Assembly (NCBI RefSeq): GCF_002261355.1
Contig: NZ_NEVU01000002.1
Span: 930,001 to 994,000 of the forward strand
Reading direction: 5' to 3'
Source: Bordetella genomosp. 12
GTDB lineage: Bacteria > Pseudomonadota > Gammaproteobacteria > Burkholderiales > Burkholderiaceae_B
Length of the DNA: 64,000 bases
Numbering within the stretch: position 1 is the first letter of the stretch; each line of letters opens with the position of its first letter. Shown here one piece after another: positions 52,754 through 62,037 of this stretch. The translations under genes and the position numbers were made by a program. The notes under the pieces are model-generated. The model was not told where the DNA came from, did not search any database, and worked only from the letters and a program-made list of their open reading frames with translations.

Positions 52754-54049
52754 TTGTCCGAAACGCTCACTGCCAACGAATTGCGCCGCCAACAGCTGGT
52801 CCGCATGAAACGCTGGGCACTGGTGCTGCTGCTGATGATGGTGGCGGGCTTTGTGACCAGCCACCTCATGGGCGGGCAGGGCGCCTGGGCCTGGGTCAGG
52901 GCCTTCTGCGAGGCCGCCACCGTCGGCGCGCTGGCGGATTGGTTTGCCGTGGTGGCGCTGTTTCGGCGTCCCCTGGGACTACCCATTCCGCATACCGCCA
53001 TCATCCCCAACAGCAAGGACCGCATCGGCGAGAACCTCGCGGTTTTCGTGCGCGACCACTTTCTGGATCCCGACAGCCTGCTCGAGCGCCTGCGGGTCTT
53101 CGACCCGGCCGCGCGCCTGGCGCGTTGGCTGTCGCGCCCCGCGCAGGCGCGGGCCCTGGCCCAGGGGGTGCGCCTGACCGCCTTGCAAATGCTGGCGTTG
53201 CTCGACGAACAGGCCGTGCGGCGAGCCATCCGCCAATTCGTCGAGGAGACGGTGCGTCGCTGGGATGCGGCCCAGACCGCGGGCGAGGTCTTGACGCTGC
53301 TGACGCGTGACGGTCGCCACCAGGAGCTGCTTGACGCGGCGCTGGAACGGCTGGCGGCCTATCTGTCGCAAGAGGACGTCAAAGCGCGCGCGTCCGCGCT
53401 GCTGGTCAAGTTTGCCCGCAAGGAATGGCCGCGCATCATCGCCACGGTGGATCTGGTGGCATCGGTCGACAACATGGCCGACAACCTGGCCGACCGCCTG
53501 GCCCGCGCGCTGATGGACGAGTTGCGCGACGTGCTGGCCGAGCCGCAACACCCAGTGCGTCAGGACTACGAGCAATGGATCGTGGATTACATCGGGCGCC
53601 TGCGCGACGACCCGCAGGTCGGCGCGCAGGTCCAGGCCCTGAAAGAAAAATTGCTGGCCGAGCCACGGGTGCAGACCTACGTGCAGGCGCTATGGGACGA
53701 CATTCATGGCGCCTTGCGGCGCGACCTGGAGCGCGACGACTCCGCCTTGGCCCGGCATCTGGAACTTGCCCTGACCGGGCTGGCCACCAAACTGGGCAAG
53801 GACGAGAAGGTGCGCGCCGCCCTCAATGCCCACATCCTGGGCGCGGCGCGCCGCCTGACCGGACGGTTGCGCGCCGGCGTCACCGACCATATCGCGCGCA
53901 CGGTCAAAAACTGGGATGAGCGGCATCTGGTCGATGAGCTCGAACTCAACGTGGGCCGCGACCTGCAGTATGTGCGCTTTAACGGCACCCTGGTGGGCGG
54001 CCTGATCGGCCTGGCCCTGCACGCGGTGGTGCTGCTGCTGCAACGCTAG
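52754..54049 (+). CDS. DUF445 membrane protein
   Basis: A 431-residue protein of the DUF445 family. One hydrophobic helix (RWALVLLLMMVAGFVTSHLM) near the N-terminus and one at the end (GGLIGLALHAVVLLLQR) flank a long helical soluble region with WFAVVALFRRPLGLPIPHTA, IIPNSKDRIGENLAVFV. The role is unknown. The TTG at 52754 (MSETLTANELRRQQ) gives the usual length; an ATG at 52682 is an alternative. It follows the helicase by about 85 bases and may have its own promoter. Confidence 0.82.
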   Translation: MSETLTANELRRQQLVRMKRWALVLLLMMVAGFVTSHLMGGQGAWAWVRAFCEAATVGALADWFAVVALFRRPLGLPIPHTAIIPNSKDRIGENLAVFVRDHFLDPDSLLERLRVFDPAARLARWLSRPAQARALAQGVRLTALQMLALLDEQAVRRAIRQFVEETVRRWDAAQTAGEVLTLLTRDGRHQELLDAALERLAAYLSQEDVKARASALLVKFARKEWPRIIATVDLVASVDNMADNLADRLARALMDELRDVLAEPQHPVRQDYEQWIVDYIGRLRDDPQVGAQVQALKEKLLAEPRVQTYVQALWDDIHGALRRDLERDDSALARHLELALTGLATKLGKDEKVRAALNAHILGAARRLTGRLRAGVTDHIARTVKNWDERHLVDELELNVGRDLQYVRFNGTLVGGLIGLALHAVVLLLQR

Positions 54050-54061
54050 GCCCGGCGCGGC

Positions 54062-54775
54062 CTAGATCGTATTGGCCGACCAGAAAGCCTGGCGGATGGC
54101 CGGCGATGCGGCCAGCGTGGCGGCCACGCGATCCAGATCCTTATCGTCGATGGCGGCCTCGGCCAGCGTCGCCTCGATCTCCACATCGCTGTCGCCGAAC
54201 TGATCGATATTCAGTTCGGACAGGGGCAATTGTTCGGCCTCGAGCACTTCTTCGAGTTTGGCCAGCGCCTGTTGCTGCTGGCCGGCGCCGGTGATCAGAT
54301 GGATGACGGTATTGACCTCGGTGTGCTGCGGCTCGACCGGCTGACGGTTGACGTAGCTCACCACCGGGCGCAGCAAGGTATTGGCGGCCAGCACGAACAG
54401 CGCGGCGGCCACCGCTTCGAGCATCATGGACGCGCCCGCGCAGGCGCCGATGGCCGCCGAACCCCACAGTGTGGCGGCCGTATTCAGCCCGCGGATACTG
54501 CCGCCTTCGCGCATGATGGCGCCCGCGCCCAGAAAGCCCACGCCGGACACCACATAGGAAATGACGCGCGCCCCGCCGTCCGGCCCGCCGATGCGAAAGG
54601 CCAGATCCACGAAGATCGCCGCGCCCACGGAGACCAGAACATTGGTGCGCAGGCCCGCCGTACGTTGCCGTACCTGGCGTTCAAAGCCGATCAGCGCGCC
54701 CAGCACAAAGGCCGTGGCCAGGCTGATGAGCGTATTGGCCAGAGGCAGCCATTGGATATTCTCGAAATTCTTCAT
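54062..54775 (-). CDS. MgtC/SapB-family membrane protein
   Basis: A 237-residue protein with an N-terminal MgtC domain of about four helices: [40 protein letters not shown] and [20 protein letters not shown] carry all the family signatures. A cytoplasmic C-terminal domain (about 150-237) resembles an ACT-like fold. MgtC proteins modulate F-ATPase and magnesium or acid adaptation. The start at 54775 ([19 protein letters not shown]) is preferred over a frame 14 codons longer. Confidence 0.9.
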   Translation of the reverse strand: MKNFENIQWLPLANTLISLATAFVLGALIGFERQVRQRTAGLRTNVLVSVGAAIFVDLAFRIGGPDGGARVISYVVSGVGFLGAGAIMREGGSIRGLNTAATLWGSAAIGACAGASMMLEAVAAALFVLAANTLLRPVVSYVNRQPVEPQHTEVNTVIHLITGAGQQQQALAKLEEVLEAEQLPLSELNIDQFGDSDVEIEATLAEAAIDDKDLDRVAATLAASPAIRQAFWSANTI

Positions 54776-54950
54776 CACGGACTCGTAGAGATTGCGGCCT
54801 GAAGGACCGCCCGCCATTGTCCACGTGTCATGTGAAATTAGCGTTGCGCTGCCGGCGCAGGCGCCGCCGGCCGCTACGAGCCGGCCGGGCCATCGAAAGC
54901 CCGGCGATTATAGGGGGGCGGCGGCGCCCTGGCCAGGCAGGGTGCCGCGC

Positions 54951-54974
54951 GCCCGGCGGGCGTGGCCGCCGGGC
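54951..54974 (-). terminator. GC-rich hairpin after the fecA-like gene (minus strand)
   Basis: GCCCGGC at 54951-54957 pairs with GCCGGGC at 54968-54974, immediately after the receptor stop codon. A second stem (54884-54890 with 54899-54905) follows. Neither has a T run, so termination is uncertain. The rest of 54776-54950 shows no gene. Confidence 0.35.
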
Positions 54975-57488
54975 TCAGTAGCGCACGCTGTACGCCAGGC
55001 CGAAGGTACGGCCCCGGCCGTTGAACTGCAAGGAGTCTGCCGTCATGAGGCCGGCGTAGAGGGTCTGGGCGCGCTGGCTCCACACGGTCTGATAGCGGCG
55101 GTCGAACAGATTCTGGATGCCGACGCTGATCGTGCCGTACTTGTCGAGGTCATACCCGCCAAACAGATCGAAGGTCAGGTAGCCTTTCAGACGATTGCCG
55201 TCGGCATCGCTGAGGTCAAAGTTGCGGTTGGCCTGCAGCCGCAGGGACGCCGGCCCCGAACGCCAGGCGCCGTAGACCGAGGCCTTGGACGGGCTGGCCA
55301 GCGTCACGGTCTGTTTTGCCCAGCCGCCGTCGGCCTGCTGCTGTTCCGAGCGGATGGCCAGCCAGTTGACCCCGGCGCTCCAGCGCGGGTTGAAGGTGTA
55401 GTTGAGTTGACCTTCGATACCGTAGTTGCGCACCTTGCGGTCCTGCAAACCCACCGACAGGGTGATCGGCTGAATGGCCAGGGCTTTGTCGGACCACGCA
55501 TAGAAGGCGGCCGTCTGCAGTTGCCAATCCCCATAATCGCCGCGCCAGCCCACTTCGACCTGGCGGGTCTTGATATTGGCCAGCTCCGACCCGTCGATGG
55601 TGACGGCGCTCAGCAGACGCCAGGTGTCACCTTGCAGACGGTAGTTGCCGTTGCCGTAGTACTTGGCCACGTCCACCAACTCGAAACCTTCCGAGTAGTT
55701 CAGCCAGGTCTGCTGCCGGGCGTCCAGTTTCCAGAGCAGGCCTGCGTTGAACAAGGTGGTGTCATAGGCATTGTCGCCGCCCGGAATGGCCTGCGCCTGC
55801 GTGCCCAGGCCGTTTTGCATGAGTACTTGCTGCGGCACCGGCACGAAGTCGCTCAATTTGACCTTGTTGCGCTGCTGGCGCAGCCCGCCGCTGAGCGTCA
55901 GGCTGTCGGTCAGCCGCCAGTCACCCTGGGCGAAGGCCGCCCAGGTATCGGCGGTGTAGCTGGGATAGCGCTGCAGATTCGCCAGGTTGTCGAAGTCCAG
56001 CCCCCCCGAAGCCAGAGCGCGGTTCCAGTCGAAGTAGGCCGTGCCGCCGTTGAACTTCTCGCGCGAGAACTCCAGCCCGTAGGTGAGCTTGAAGGCCTCC
56101 CAGTTCTTGCTGAGCGCGGTCTTCAAGCCCCAGGTATCGGTGTTCTGTTGCGAGGCGCCGTAGTAGAAGCCGCGGCGGCAAGCCGCTGCCGTGGGGCAGC
56201 TGCCGTCGTTATAGGTGAACTGGTTGGGGAAGGGGTAGAAATCCAGTTTTTCGCGGCGCCAGTACGCCTGGGCGAACAGGTCCTGGCCGCCCAGCACATC
56301 GCGGGCGTTGTAATCGGCCATCAGCAAGGCGCGCTCGGTCGATGGCTTGACGTCGGAGTCAAAGCCTTTACGGATATCGAGCAGATCCGAATTGGCCGGG
56401 CCGGCCAGGGGGATGGCCCCCTGCAGGTTGCGGCCCAGATAGAGCGCCCGTCCGGGGTGGAACTCCGAGTGATAGAACTGGCCCAGCAGCTTGAGCGACT
56501 GCTTGTCATCGAGTTTGATGTCCAGGGTGCCGGAGAGATCGAGCGCCCGGTTGTATTGCAGATCGGTCTGCGTGATGTCGGGCGTAACCTGTTTGCCGCT
56601 GGCGTCATAGGCCGCGCCGTTCTGGGCATAGGCCAGCGCCAGGCGGCCGAAGACCTGCTCGGTACCGCCCTCGACCGACTGCGCGACGCGCCAGTCGAAG
56701 TCCTCCGAACCGGAAAATCCGCTGCGGCCGGCGACTTCGCTGGTAAACGTGGCCGGTCCGGGCGCGCCGCGTTTGGTGACAATGTTGATGATCCCGCCCG
56801 TGGCGCCGCCGCCATAGACGGAACTGGCGCCAGACAGCACCTCGATGCGTTCGATATTGAAGGGCGAGATCGAGTCGAACTGGCGGCTGATATTGCGCAT
56901 CGAATTCAACGACACGCCATCGATCATAATCTGCGCACTGCGGCCGCGCATGTTCTGGGAGTAGTTGGTCCGGCTTTGTGAGCCCAGGTCCAGGCTGGGG
57001 ACCAGGTTGCCCAGCACTTCGGACAGACTGGCGCCGCCGCGGGCCTGCTGTTCGATCTGCTCGCTGGTCAGATACCAGACGGTGCGGGGCAGTTCGCTGA
57101 TCGTGCTGGGCGCGTAGCCGCCCACGACCACCACATTTTCGAGTGTCTGCGCAGCCACTGGCGCCGACTCGACCAGGACCGCGCCAGGCCCGGTAAAGCG
57201 CCAGCTCAGGCCGCTGCCGGCCAGCACACGGTCGAGCGCCTGAGCCGCGGTGTATTGCCCGGCGATGGCCGCTGCGCGCTTGTCCTGGGTGAGCGCGGCG
57301 GGAAAGGAAATCTGTAATTGGTACTGCCGGCCCAGCGTCAAGAGCGCGGAATCCAATGACTGAGCCTGTAACTGCAGGCTTTGCGGCGTTTCGGCCTGTG
57401 CCTGGACGGCGGTGTGGGACAGGGCCAGCGCGAGGGCCAGGGCAATCGGGCGCAAATGTTGTTTCAGCGATGCGGGTTGGGGCTTCAT
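54975..57488 (-). CDS. TonB-dependent siderophore receptor, FecA-type with STN domain
   Basis: An 837-residue outer-membrane receptor. A signal peptide (about 1-32) and an STN signalling domain (about 35-120, with LTQDKRAAAIAGQYTAAQAL) precede the plug domain with RGRSAQIMIDGVSLNSMRNI, IERIEVLSGASSVYGGGATG and IINIVTKRG. The barrel ends in LAYSVRY with the terminal aromatic. The STN domain signals to the FecR anti-sigma encoded upstream. The ligand is a ferric siderophore or chelate that cannot be specified. A nine-base poly-G tract lies 56 bases upstream of the ATG. Confidence 0.92.
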   Translation of the reverse strand: MKPQPASLKQHLRPIALALALALSHTAVQAQAETPQSLQLQAQSLDSALLTLGRQYQLQISFPAALTQDKRAAAIAGQYTAAQALDRVLAGSGLSWRFTGPGAVLVESAPVAAQTLENVVVVGGYAPSTISELPRTVWYLTSEQIEQQARGGASLSEVLGNLVPSLDLGSQSRTNYSQNMRGRSAQIMIDGVSLNSMRNISRQFDSISPFNIERIEVLSGASSVYGGGATGGIINIVTKRGAPGPATFTSEVAGRSGFSGSEDFDWRVAQSVEGGTEQVFGRLALAYAQNGAAYDASGKQVTPDITQTDLQYNRALDLSGTLDIKLDDKQSLKLLGQFYHSEFHPGRALYLGRNLQGAIPLAGPANSDLLDIRKGFDSDVKPSTERALLMADYNARDVLGGQDLFAQAYWRREKLDFYPFPNQFTYNDGSCPTAAACRRGFYYGASQQNTDTWGLKTALSKNWEAFKLTYGLEFSREKFNGGTAYFDWNRALASGGLDFDNLANLQRYPSYTADTWAAFAQGDWRLTDSLTLSGGLRQQRNKVKLSDFVPVPQQVLMQNGLGTQAQAIPGGDNAYDTTLFNAGLLWKLDARQQTWLNYSEGFELVDVAKYYGNGNYRLQGDTWRLLSAVTIDGSELANIKTRQVEVGWRGDYGDWQLQTAAFYAWSDKALAIQPITLSVGLQDRKVRNYGIEGQLNYTFNPRWSAGVNWLAIRSEQQQADGGWAKQTVTLASPSKASVYGAWRSGPASLRLQANRNFDLSDADGNRLKGYLTFDLFGGYDLDKYGTISVGIQNLFDRRYQTVWSQRAQTLYAGLMTADSLQFNGRGRTFGLAYSVRY

Positions 57489-57544
57489 AGGGGTTCCTTG
57501 CTGGGGTCTTTCCGTATAGACGCAACCCGGAGGCCAGAACCCTA

Positions 57545-57553
57545 CCCCCCCCC
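57545..57553 (-). repeat. Poly-G/poly-C tract of nine before the receptor gene
   Basis: Nine consecutive C on the plus strand (G on the coding strand) lie in the 85-base fecR-fecA gap, 56 bases before the receptor ATG, next to an A4T7 run. Tracts of this length are prone to slipped-strand changes and cause phase variation in Bordetella fimbrial promoters. Here it would change spacing in a promoter or leader, not the reading frame. Confidence 0.6.
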
Positions 57554-57573
57554 AGCCAAAATTTTTTTGCGCT

Positions 57574-58488
57574 TCAGCGCCGGGAGACCCAGGCCCAGTT
57601 GCCCAGCCGGGTGACTTTTCCGCCGGCGGCGCGCGCCAGCGTGTCCAGTGCCTGCGGGTGTTGCACGGACACGAGGGAGCTGATGCGTTGCTCGCCCAGG
57701 CCGCCGGCGATCCAGACGCGAGCGCCGGTGTAGCGCGATAACTGATCTACGGCGTCTTGCAGGCTGACATCGCGCAGCATGAGCAAGCCTTCGGCCCAGG
57801 CCGCTTCGCCGAGGGGGTCGAACCGCTGCGCATGCATGCCGCCGGGGCCGGCCTGTACACGCTGACCCGGTGCGAGCACGGCAGGCGGCGTATCCGGGCC
57901 GCAGGCCAGACATTCCACCCGCACCCGGCTTTCCAGCACCGACACGATCGTTTCGGCGTCCTGGCGATTGACCTCGTATCGCGTGCCCAGGGCGGTCGCC
58001 CGGGCCTGAGGGGTGTCCACGGAGAAGGGGCGTGCGGCGTCGGGCGCCACGGTGAACAGAGCACGGCCGTGCAGCAAGCGTACCCGCCGCTCATGGGGCT
58101 GGAAATCCAGCTCGATGGCCGCGCCGGCGTCCAGCACGACCTGGCTGCCGTCGGGCAGACGGGTGGTGAGCACCTGGCCATCGGCGCTGGCGATGACGTT
58201 GGCCGGCGGCGGGACCTGCCGGGCCACCAGCCACCCGGCGACCAGCGCCGCACAGGCCACCGCCGCGATCGCGCGGCGGCGCTGGGTGCCGCGCACATTG
58301 CGGCGCAAGGCCTGACCGTCTACCTGGTTCATCTGCTGCCACAGATGCGCGATGCTGTCATAACAGGAGGCGTGGTCGTCGCGCGCGCCATACCAGCGCT
58401 CGAAGGCCGGATCGGGCAAGTCGGCCGGGCTGGCGCCATTGCGGCGGACCACCCATTGGGCCGCGCGGCGTTCGATGGCAGCGTCCAT
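57574..58488 (-). CDS. fecR: FecR-family anti-sigma/sigma regulator
   Basis: A 304-residue inner-membrane regulator. The cytoplasmic N-terminus (DUF4880-like, RRAAQWVVRRNGASPADLPD and FERWYGARDDHASCYDSIAH) precedes one membrane helix (AIAAVACAALVAGWLVARQV, near 72-92). The periplasmic FecR domain has TRLPDGSQVVLDAGAAIELD and ATALGTRYEVNRQD. It receives the signal from the receptor STN domain and controls the sigma factor encoded two bases upstream. Confidence 0.92.
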   Translation of the reverse strand: MDAAIERRAAQWVVRRNGASPADLPDPAFERWYGARDDHASCYDSIAHLWQQMNQVDGQALRRNVRGTQRRRAIAAVACAALVAGWLVARQVPPPANVIASADGQVLTTRLPDGSQVVLDAGAAIELDFQPHERRVRLLHGRALFTVAPDAARPFSVDTPQARATALGTRYEVNRQDAETIVSVLESRVRVECLACGPDTPPAVLAPGQRVQAGPGGMHAQRFDPLGEAAWAEGLLMLRDVSLQDAVDQLSRYTGARVWIAGGLGEQRISSLVSVQHPQALDTLARAAGGKVTRLGNWAWVSRR

Positions 58489-58489
58489 G

Positions 58490-58984
58490 TCAGTCCTGGG
58501 TCATGGCGAGCCGGCACGCCAGCAGCACCCGGGTCATGTGCTTTTCGATGGTCTTCAGGCTCACGCCCAGGCCATCGGCGATGTCGGCATAGCTCTGCCC
58601 GTCGATTTTGTGCATCAGAAAAATCTGGCGCGTGCGCAGGGGCTGGGCCAGGATGGCGGCTTCCAGGCGCGCGATGAGTTGGCGCAAGGCGACGACCTCG
58701 GCCGTGTCAGGGCTGGCGGCGTCGGGCAATTGGAATTGGGCGTAGCGCTCGATATTGCGGTTTTCGGCCGCTTGCCGGCGTTGCAGGTCGATGGCCAGGT
58801 TGGCCGCCACCTGAAACACATAGGCGCGCAGATTGCCGATGGGCGCGCTCAGGGTGTGCGTGCCCGCCAGTTTGATCCAGGTTTCCTGGGCGCAGTCCTG
58901 GGCGGACTCGCGAGAGCCCGTGCGGCGGGACAGGAAATCGACCAGCTCGCGGTAATGCGTGGCGACTGTGTCGGCAAGCTTCAT
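58490..58984 (-). CDS. fecI: FecI-type ECF sigma factor
   Basis: A 164-residue extracytoplasmic-function sigma factor. Region 2 is YRELVDFLSRRTGSRESAQD with CAQETWIKLAG, and region 4 is LRTRQIFLMHKIDGQSYADI with GVSLKTIEKHMTRVLLACRL. It directs RNA polymerase to the receptor gene when the ferric ligand is bound. A Fur-box-like sequence about 35 bases upstream of the start puts the cascade under iron control. Confidence 0.93.
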   Translation of the reverse strand: MKLADTVATHYRELVDFLSRRTGSRESAQDCAQETWIKLAGTHTLSAPIGNLRAYVFQVAANLAIDLQRRQAAENRNIERYAQFQLPDAASPDTAEVVALRQLIARLEAAILAQPLRTRQIFLMHKIDGQSYADIADGLGVSLKTIEKHMTRVLLACRLAMTQD

Positions 58985-59018
58985 GGCGTGGGCGGCGGCT
59001 AACGTTCGGAGCGCGAAT

Positions 59019-59037
59019 TATAATGAGAAACGTTATC
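59019..59037. promoter_or_regulatory. Fur box in front of fecI
   Basis: The 19 bases match the Fur consensus at 15 positions, the left half being ATAATGA and the right half TTATC. A TATAAT on the minus strand overlaps the site, so binding would block the fecI promoter when iron is plentiful. Confidence 0.65.
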
Positions 59038-59114
59038 AGCATGAAGGAAAAAGCATCTGCTTTCGCGCCGCGCCGGCCCGCCCAGACCGGCGCCCAGGCG
59101 CGCGCCGGGCCTTT

Positions 59115-59131
59115 GCGCCGCCACGCGGCGC
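59115..59131 (-). terminator. Hairpin after the 2-hydroxyacid dehydrogenase gene
   Basis: GCGCCGC at 59115-59121 pairs with GCGGCGC at 59125-59131 around a three-base loop, about 20 bases after the stop of the minus-strand dehydrogenase. No T run follows, so it is only terminator-like. Confidence 0.35.
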
Positions 59132-59153
59132 GGCTAGGCCCAAGCCGGGCGCG

Positions 59154-60134
59154 TTACAGGCTGAACAGGTTGCGCAGCGGCTGCCCGCCAGCCAGCCGGG
59201 TGAGGTTATCGACAAAAATACCGCGCACGCGGTCGGCATTGCCGCTGGAAAACGCAGCGCTATGCGGGGTGACGATGACGTTGTCCAAATCCCACAACGG
59301 AGAATCCGCCGGCAGCGGTTCCTGGTGAAACACGTCCAGAAAAGCGCCTGCCAGCCGGGCGTGGGCGAGCTGCTCGATGAGCGCGGTTTCATCCACCACA
59401 TGGCCGCGCGCCACATTGATCAACATGGCATGCGCTGGCAGCAGCGCCAGCGCCTCGCGGCTGACCAGGTTCTGCGTCAGGGCGGTCAGGGGGCAGGCCA
59501 GAATCAGCCAATCCGCCTCGGGCAGGGCCTCGGCCAGCCGGCCATAGGGTAGGCTGCGTGCGGCTTCGGCCACCGGCGCATCGGAGTGCCGCAAGACCGT
59601 CAGGCTCATCCCCAAGGCTTTGAGGCTGGCCCCGATACGCTGGCCGATGCCTCCCCAACCGACGATGACGGCATGTTGACCCGCCAGGTCGCGGGGCTCG
59701 CGCTCGCCCAGCGTCTGCCAGCGATGCTCGCGCTGCTGCCGGGCAAGCAGCGGCAGCTTGCGCGCCAGCGACAGCAGACCGGCCAGGGCGGTTTGCGCCA
59801 CGACGGCATCGCTGGCGCCTTGCGAGGTCGTCACGCTCACGCCGCGGGCGGCCAGATCGAGATAGATCTGGCGGTCGGCCCCCGCCGAATGCACATGCAC
59901 CCAGCGCAGGCCGGCATTGCCGCGCAGTGCATCGTAGTAAACGGCCGTCGCGGGCTCGACCTGGAATTTGGTCGAATTGCCCGTGATGTCGCGCGAGATG
60001 AAGGCAATGTCAAAGGCCTCATCTGGCCGCTGCAGCCGCCACGAGAAGGGGGCCTGCGCCAGGGCCTGGCTCAGGCGAGGCGCTTCGGCCTCGGAACAGA
60101 GAATGCGCAGCGCGGTGTCAGTTGGTGGGGGCAT
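59154..60134 (-). CDS. D-2-hydroxyacid dehydrogenase
   Basis: A 326-residue NAD(P)-dependent dehydrogenase. The Rossmann motif is GWGGIGQRIGASLKALGM. The catalytic Arg is in INVARGHVVDETALIEQL, the Glu in DVFHQEPLPADSPL and the His in VIVTPHSAAF. It would interconvert a 2-keto acid and a D-2-hydroxy acid. It overlaps the Bug receptor gene by 17 bases and is the last gene of the catabolic cluster, so its substrate probably arises from the aldolase or transketolase-like steps upstream. Confidence 0.9.
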   Translation of the reverse strand: MPPPTDTALRILCSEAEAPRLSQALAQAPFSWRLQRPDEAFDIAFISRDITGNSTKFQVEPATAVYYDALRGNAGLRWVHVHSAGADRQIYLDLAARGVSVTTSQGASDAVVAQTALAGLLSLARKLPLLARQQREHRWQTLGEREPRDLAGQHAVIVGWGGIGQRIGASLKALGMSLTVLRHSDAPVAEAARSLPYGRLAEALPEADWLILACPLTALTQNLVSREALALLPAHAMLINVARGHVVDETALIEQLAHARLAGAFLDVFHQEPLPADSPLWDLDNVIVTPHSAAFSSGNADRVRGIFVDNLTRLAGGQPLRNLFSL

Positions 60135-61068
60135 CGAATTTCTTTACGAGGATGGCCCACTTATCGTATTCGCTCTTGATGAAGCTGGCGAATTGTTCCG
60201 GCGTGCCGCCAAGCGGCTCGGCGCCTTCCTGCAGCATCTGGGTTTTCAACGCGGGCAAGGCGGCATTGACTTCATGGTTGATGGTGGCCACGACCTCGGG
60301 CGGCGTGCCCTTGGGCCCAAAAAAGCCGAACCACGACCCGGCGTCAAAGCCCGGGTAGCCGGATTCTGCGATGGTCGGCAGATCGGGCAGGGTCGATGAG
60401 CGCTTGATGGTACTGACGGCCAGGGGGCGCAACTTGCCGGCGCGAATCTGCCCGATGACCGACGGGATGGTGGCGAACATGAAGTCCAGCCGGCCGGCCA
60501 GCAGATCGTTCAGGGCATCCGCGCCTTTATAGGGAATGTGCGTCGCTTGCGCGCCGAGCTGATCCATCAGCATATAGCTCGACAGATGGGATGAGGTGCC
60601 GACCCCGGTCGACCCATAGTTAAGCGGCTCTTTGCGCGTCTTGGCATAGGCCAGGAAACTCTTGATGTCCTTGGCGGGCGAGGAGGGCGGCACCACCAGC
60701 ACATTCGGCACGGTGGCGATCTGCACCATGGGCACCAGATCGCTCAAGGGGTCATAGGCCAGCTTCATCAACGACGGGTTCACGGCGATCGGGCCGACCG
60801 AGTTGACGATGAGCGTGTATCCGTTGGGCTCGGCACGCACGACGTATTCGGTTCCGATATTGCCGCCCGCGCCGGGCCGGTTCTCGACCACGAAAGGCTG
60901 GCCCAGCTTGCGGGCCAGGATATTGGCCGTGCTGCGGGTGAGCGTATCGGTCGTGCCGCCGGCCGAGAACGCAACCACGGTCTTGACCGGGCGTTCGGGG
61001 TAGTCGGCCGCCTGGGCCGAGGTACAGGCAAAGACCAGCAAGGCACTGGCCAGCATCGGGTGCTTCAT
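60118..61068 (-). CDS. Bug-family tripartite tricarboxylate receptor (TctC-like)
   Basis: A 316-residue periplasmic binding protein with a signal peptide (about 1-20, after AQA). Mature sequence YPERPVKTVVAFSAGGTTDT and VVENRPGAGGNIGTEYVVRA are hallmark Bug motifs, and PYKGADALNDLLAGRLDFMF follows. Bug proteins are greatly expanded in Bordetella and relatives and bind carboxylated ligands. No tctA or tctB membrane genes are adjacent, as is common for orphan Bug receptors. The ligand is unknown but presumably a substrate of this cluster. Confidence 0.92.
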   Translation of the reverse strand: MKHPMLASALLVFACTSAQAADYPERPVKTVVAFSAGGTTDTLTRSTANILARKLGQPFVVENRPGAGGNIGTEYVVRAEPNGYTLIVNSVGPIAVNPSLMKLAYDPLSDLVPMVQIATVPNVLVVPPSSPAKDIKSFLAYAKTRKEPLNYGSTGVGTSSHLSSYMLMDQLGAQATHIPYKGADALNDLLAGRLDFMFATIPSVIGQIRAGKLRPLAVSTIKRSSTLPDLPTIAESGYPGFDAGSWFGFFGPKGTPPEVVATINHEVNAALPALKTQMLQEGAEPLGGTPEQFASFIKSEYDKWAILVKKFDAPTN

Positions 61069-61150
61069 GGTGTCTCCTCGAGAGCGCGATGTTTTTATGG
61101 TTTGCCGGACGGCATCTGACGGCCGCCCGGGTCATGCCTGATGCGCCGCT

Positions 61151-61939
61151 TCAGAGCCGAAAGCCCGGATCCATGCGGTCGAGTTTGCGCAGCAAGGCGG
61201 GCCACTCCATGAGCCCATAAGGCCGGCGCGTACCGGGCTGGTAGTTGTTCCAGGTTTCTTCGAGCACTTCCGGCGGCACGGCCTTGAACGGGCTGCCTGC
61301 GGCCATGGCCGCCAGTTGCGAACGGCAGGCCAGTTCCAGCCGGTGCATCCAGTTGAATGCTTCGCCCACCGAACGGCCCACCGTGAGCGCGCCGTGGTTG
61401 CGCAAGATGAGGGCTTCGCCCGAACCCAGGTCGGCGATCAGCGAGGCCTGCTCGGCCGTATCCAGCACGACACCCTGATAATCGTGATAGCCGATCTTCA
61501 GAAAGCGCATCGCCGTCTGCGTGATGGGCAACAAGCCGCAGTCCAGCGAGGACACCGCCATCGAGGCCCAGCTGTGGGTGTGGATCACGCAATCGACGTC
61601 GTGGCGCGCGCCATGGATGGCGCTATGAATCACGTAGCCCGCCTTATTGATCCCGTAATTCAGATCGCCGAAATCCGGACGGGACAGGATCTTGCCGTCC
61701 AGATCCACCTTGACGAGGCTGGATGCGGTGATCTCCTCGTACATCATGCCGTAGGCATTGATCAAAAAGGCATTGTCCTCGCCCGGCACACGCGACGAAA
61801 TATGATTCGCCATCATGTCCGACATGCCATAGAGGGCGACCAGCCGATAACAGGCGGCCAGATTGACGCGCGCCTCCCATTCTTGGGCGGAGCACTGGGA
61901 TTGCAGGGAAGGAATGGAAAGTACGCCGGGTGCTGTCAT
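61151..61939 (-). CDS. Class II aldolase/adducin-family protein
   Basis: A 262-residue protein of the L-fuculose-phosphate aldolase/adducin fold. The metal-binding and catalytic segments VIHTHSWASMAVSSLDCGLL and LRNHGALTVGRSVGEAFNWM supply the His residues, and HISSRVPGEDNAFLINAYGM is the phosphate-loop region. It may cleave or decarboxylate a sugar-acid derivative. The ATG at 61939 is preferred to a GTG one codon earlier. It lies between the LysR regulator and the Bug receptor gene. Confidence 0.87.
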   Translation of the reverse strand: MTAPGVLSIPSLQSQCSAQEWEARVNLAACYRLVALYGMSDMMANHISSRVPGEDNAFLINAYGMMYEEITASSLVKVDLDGKILSRPDFGDLNYGINKAGYVIHSAIHGARHDVDCVIHTHSWASMAVSSLDCGLLPITQTAMRFLKIGYHDYQGVVLDTAEQASLIADLGSGEALILRNHGALTVGRSVGEAFNWMHRLELACRSQLAAMAAGSPFKAVPPEVLEETWNNYQPGTRRPYGLMEWPALLRKLDRMDPGFRL

Positions 61940-62037
61940 CACGATCCGAGAGGTGGGTGGCGCCGTCTGGCGACCGGTCGTGAGGACTTTATCGGGCTTG
62001 CTGGTCGCCGCCTAGACATCCAGGCGGCATGGGGGCA

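Noticed and set aside
54792-56981. A long open frame (729 codons) opposite the TonB receptor gene
   Set aside because: It lacks any recognisable domain and mirrors the receptor codons. The receptor call is strong.
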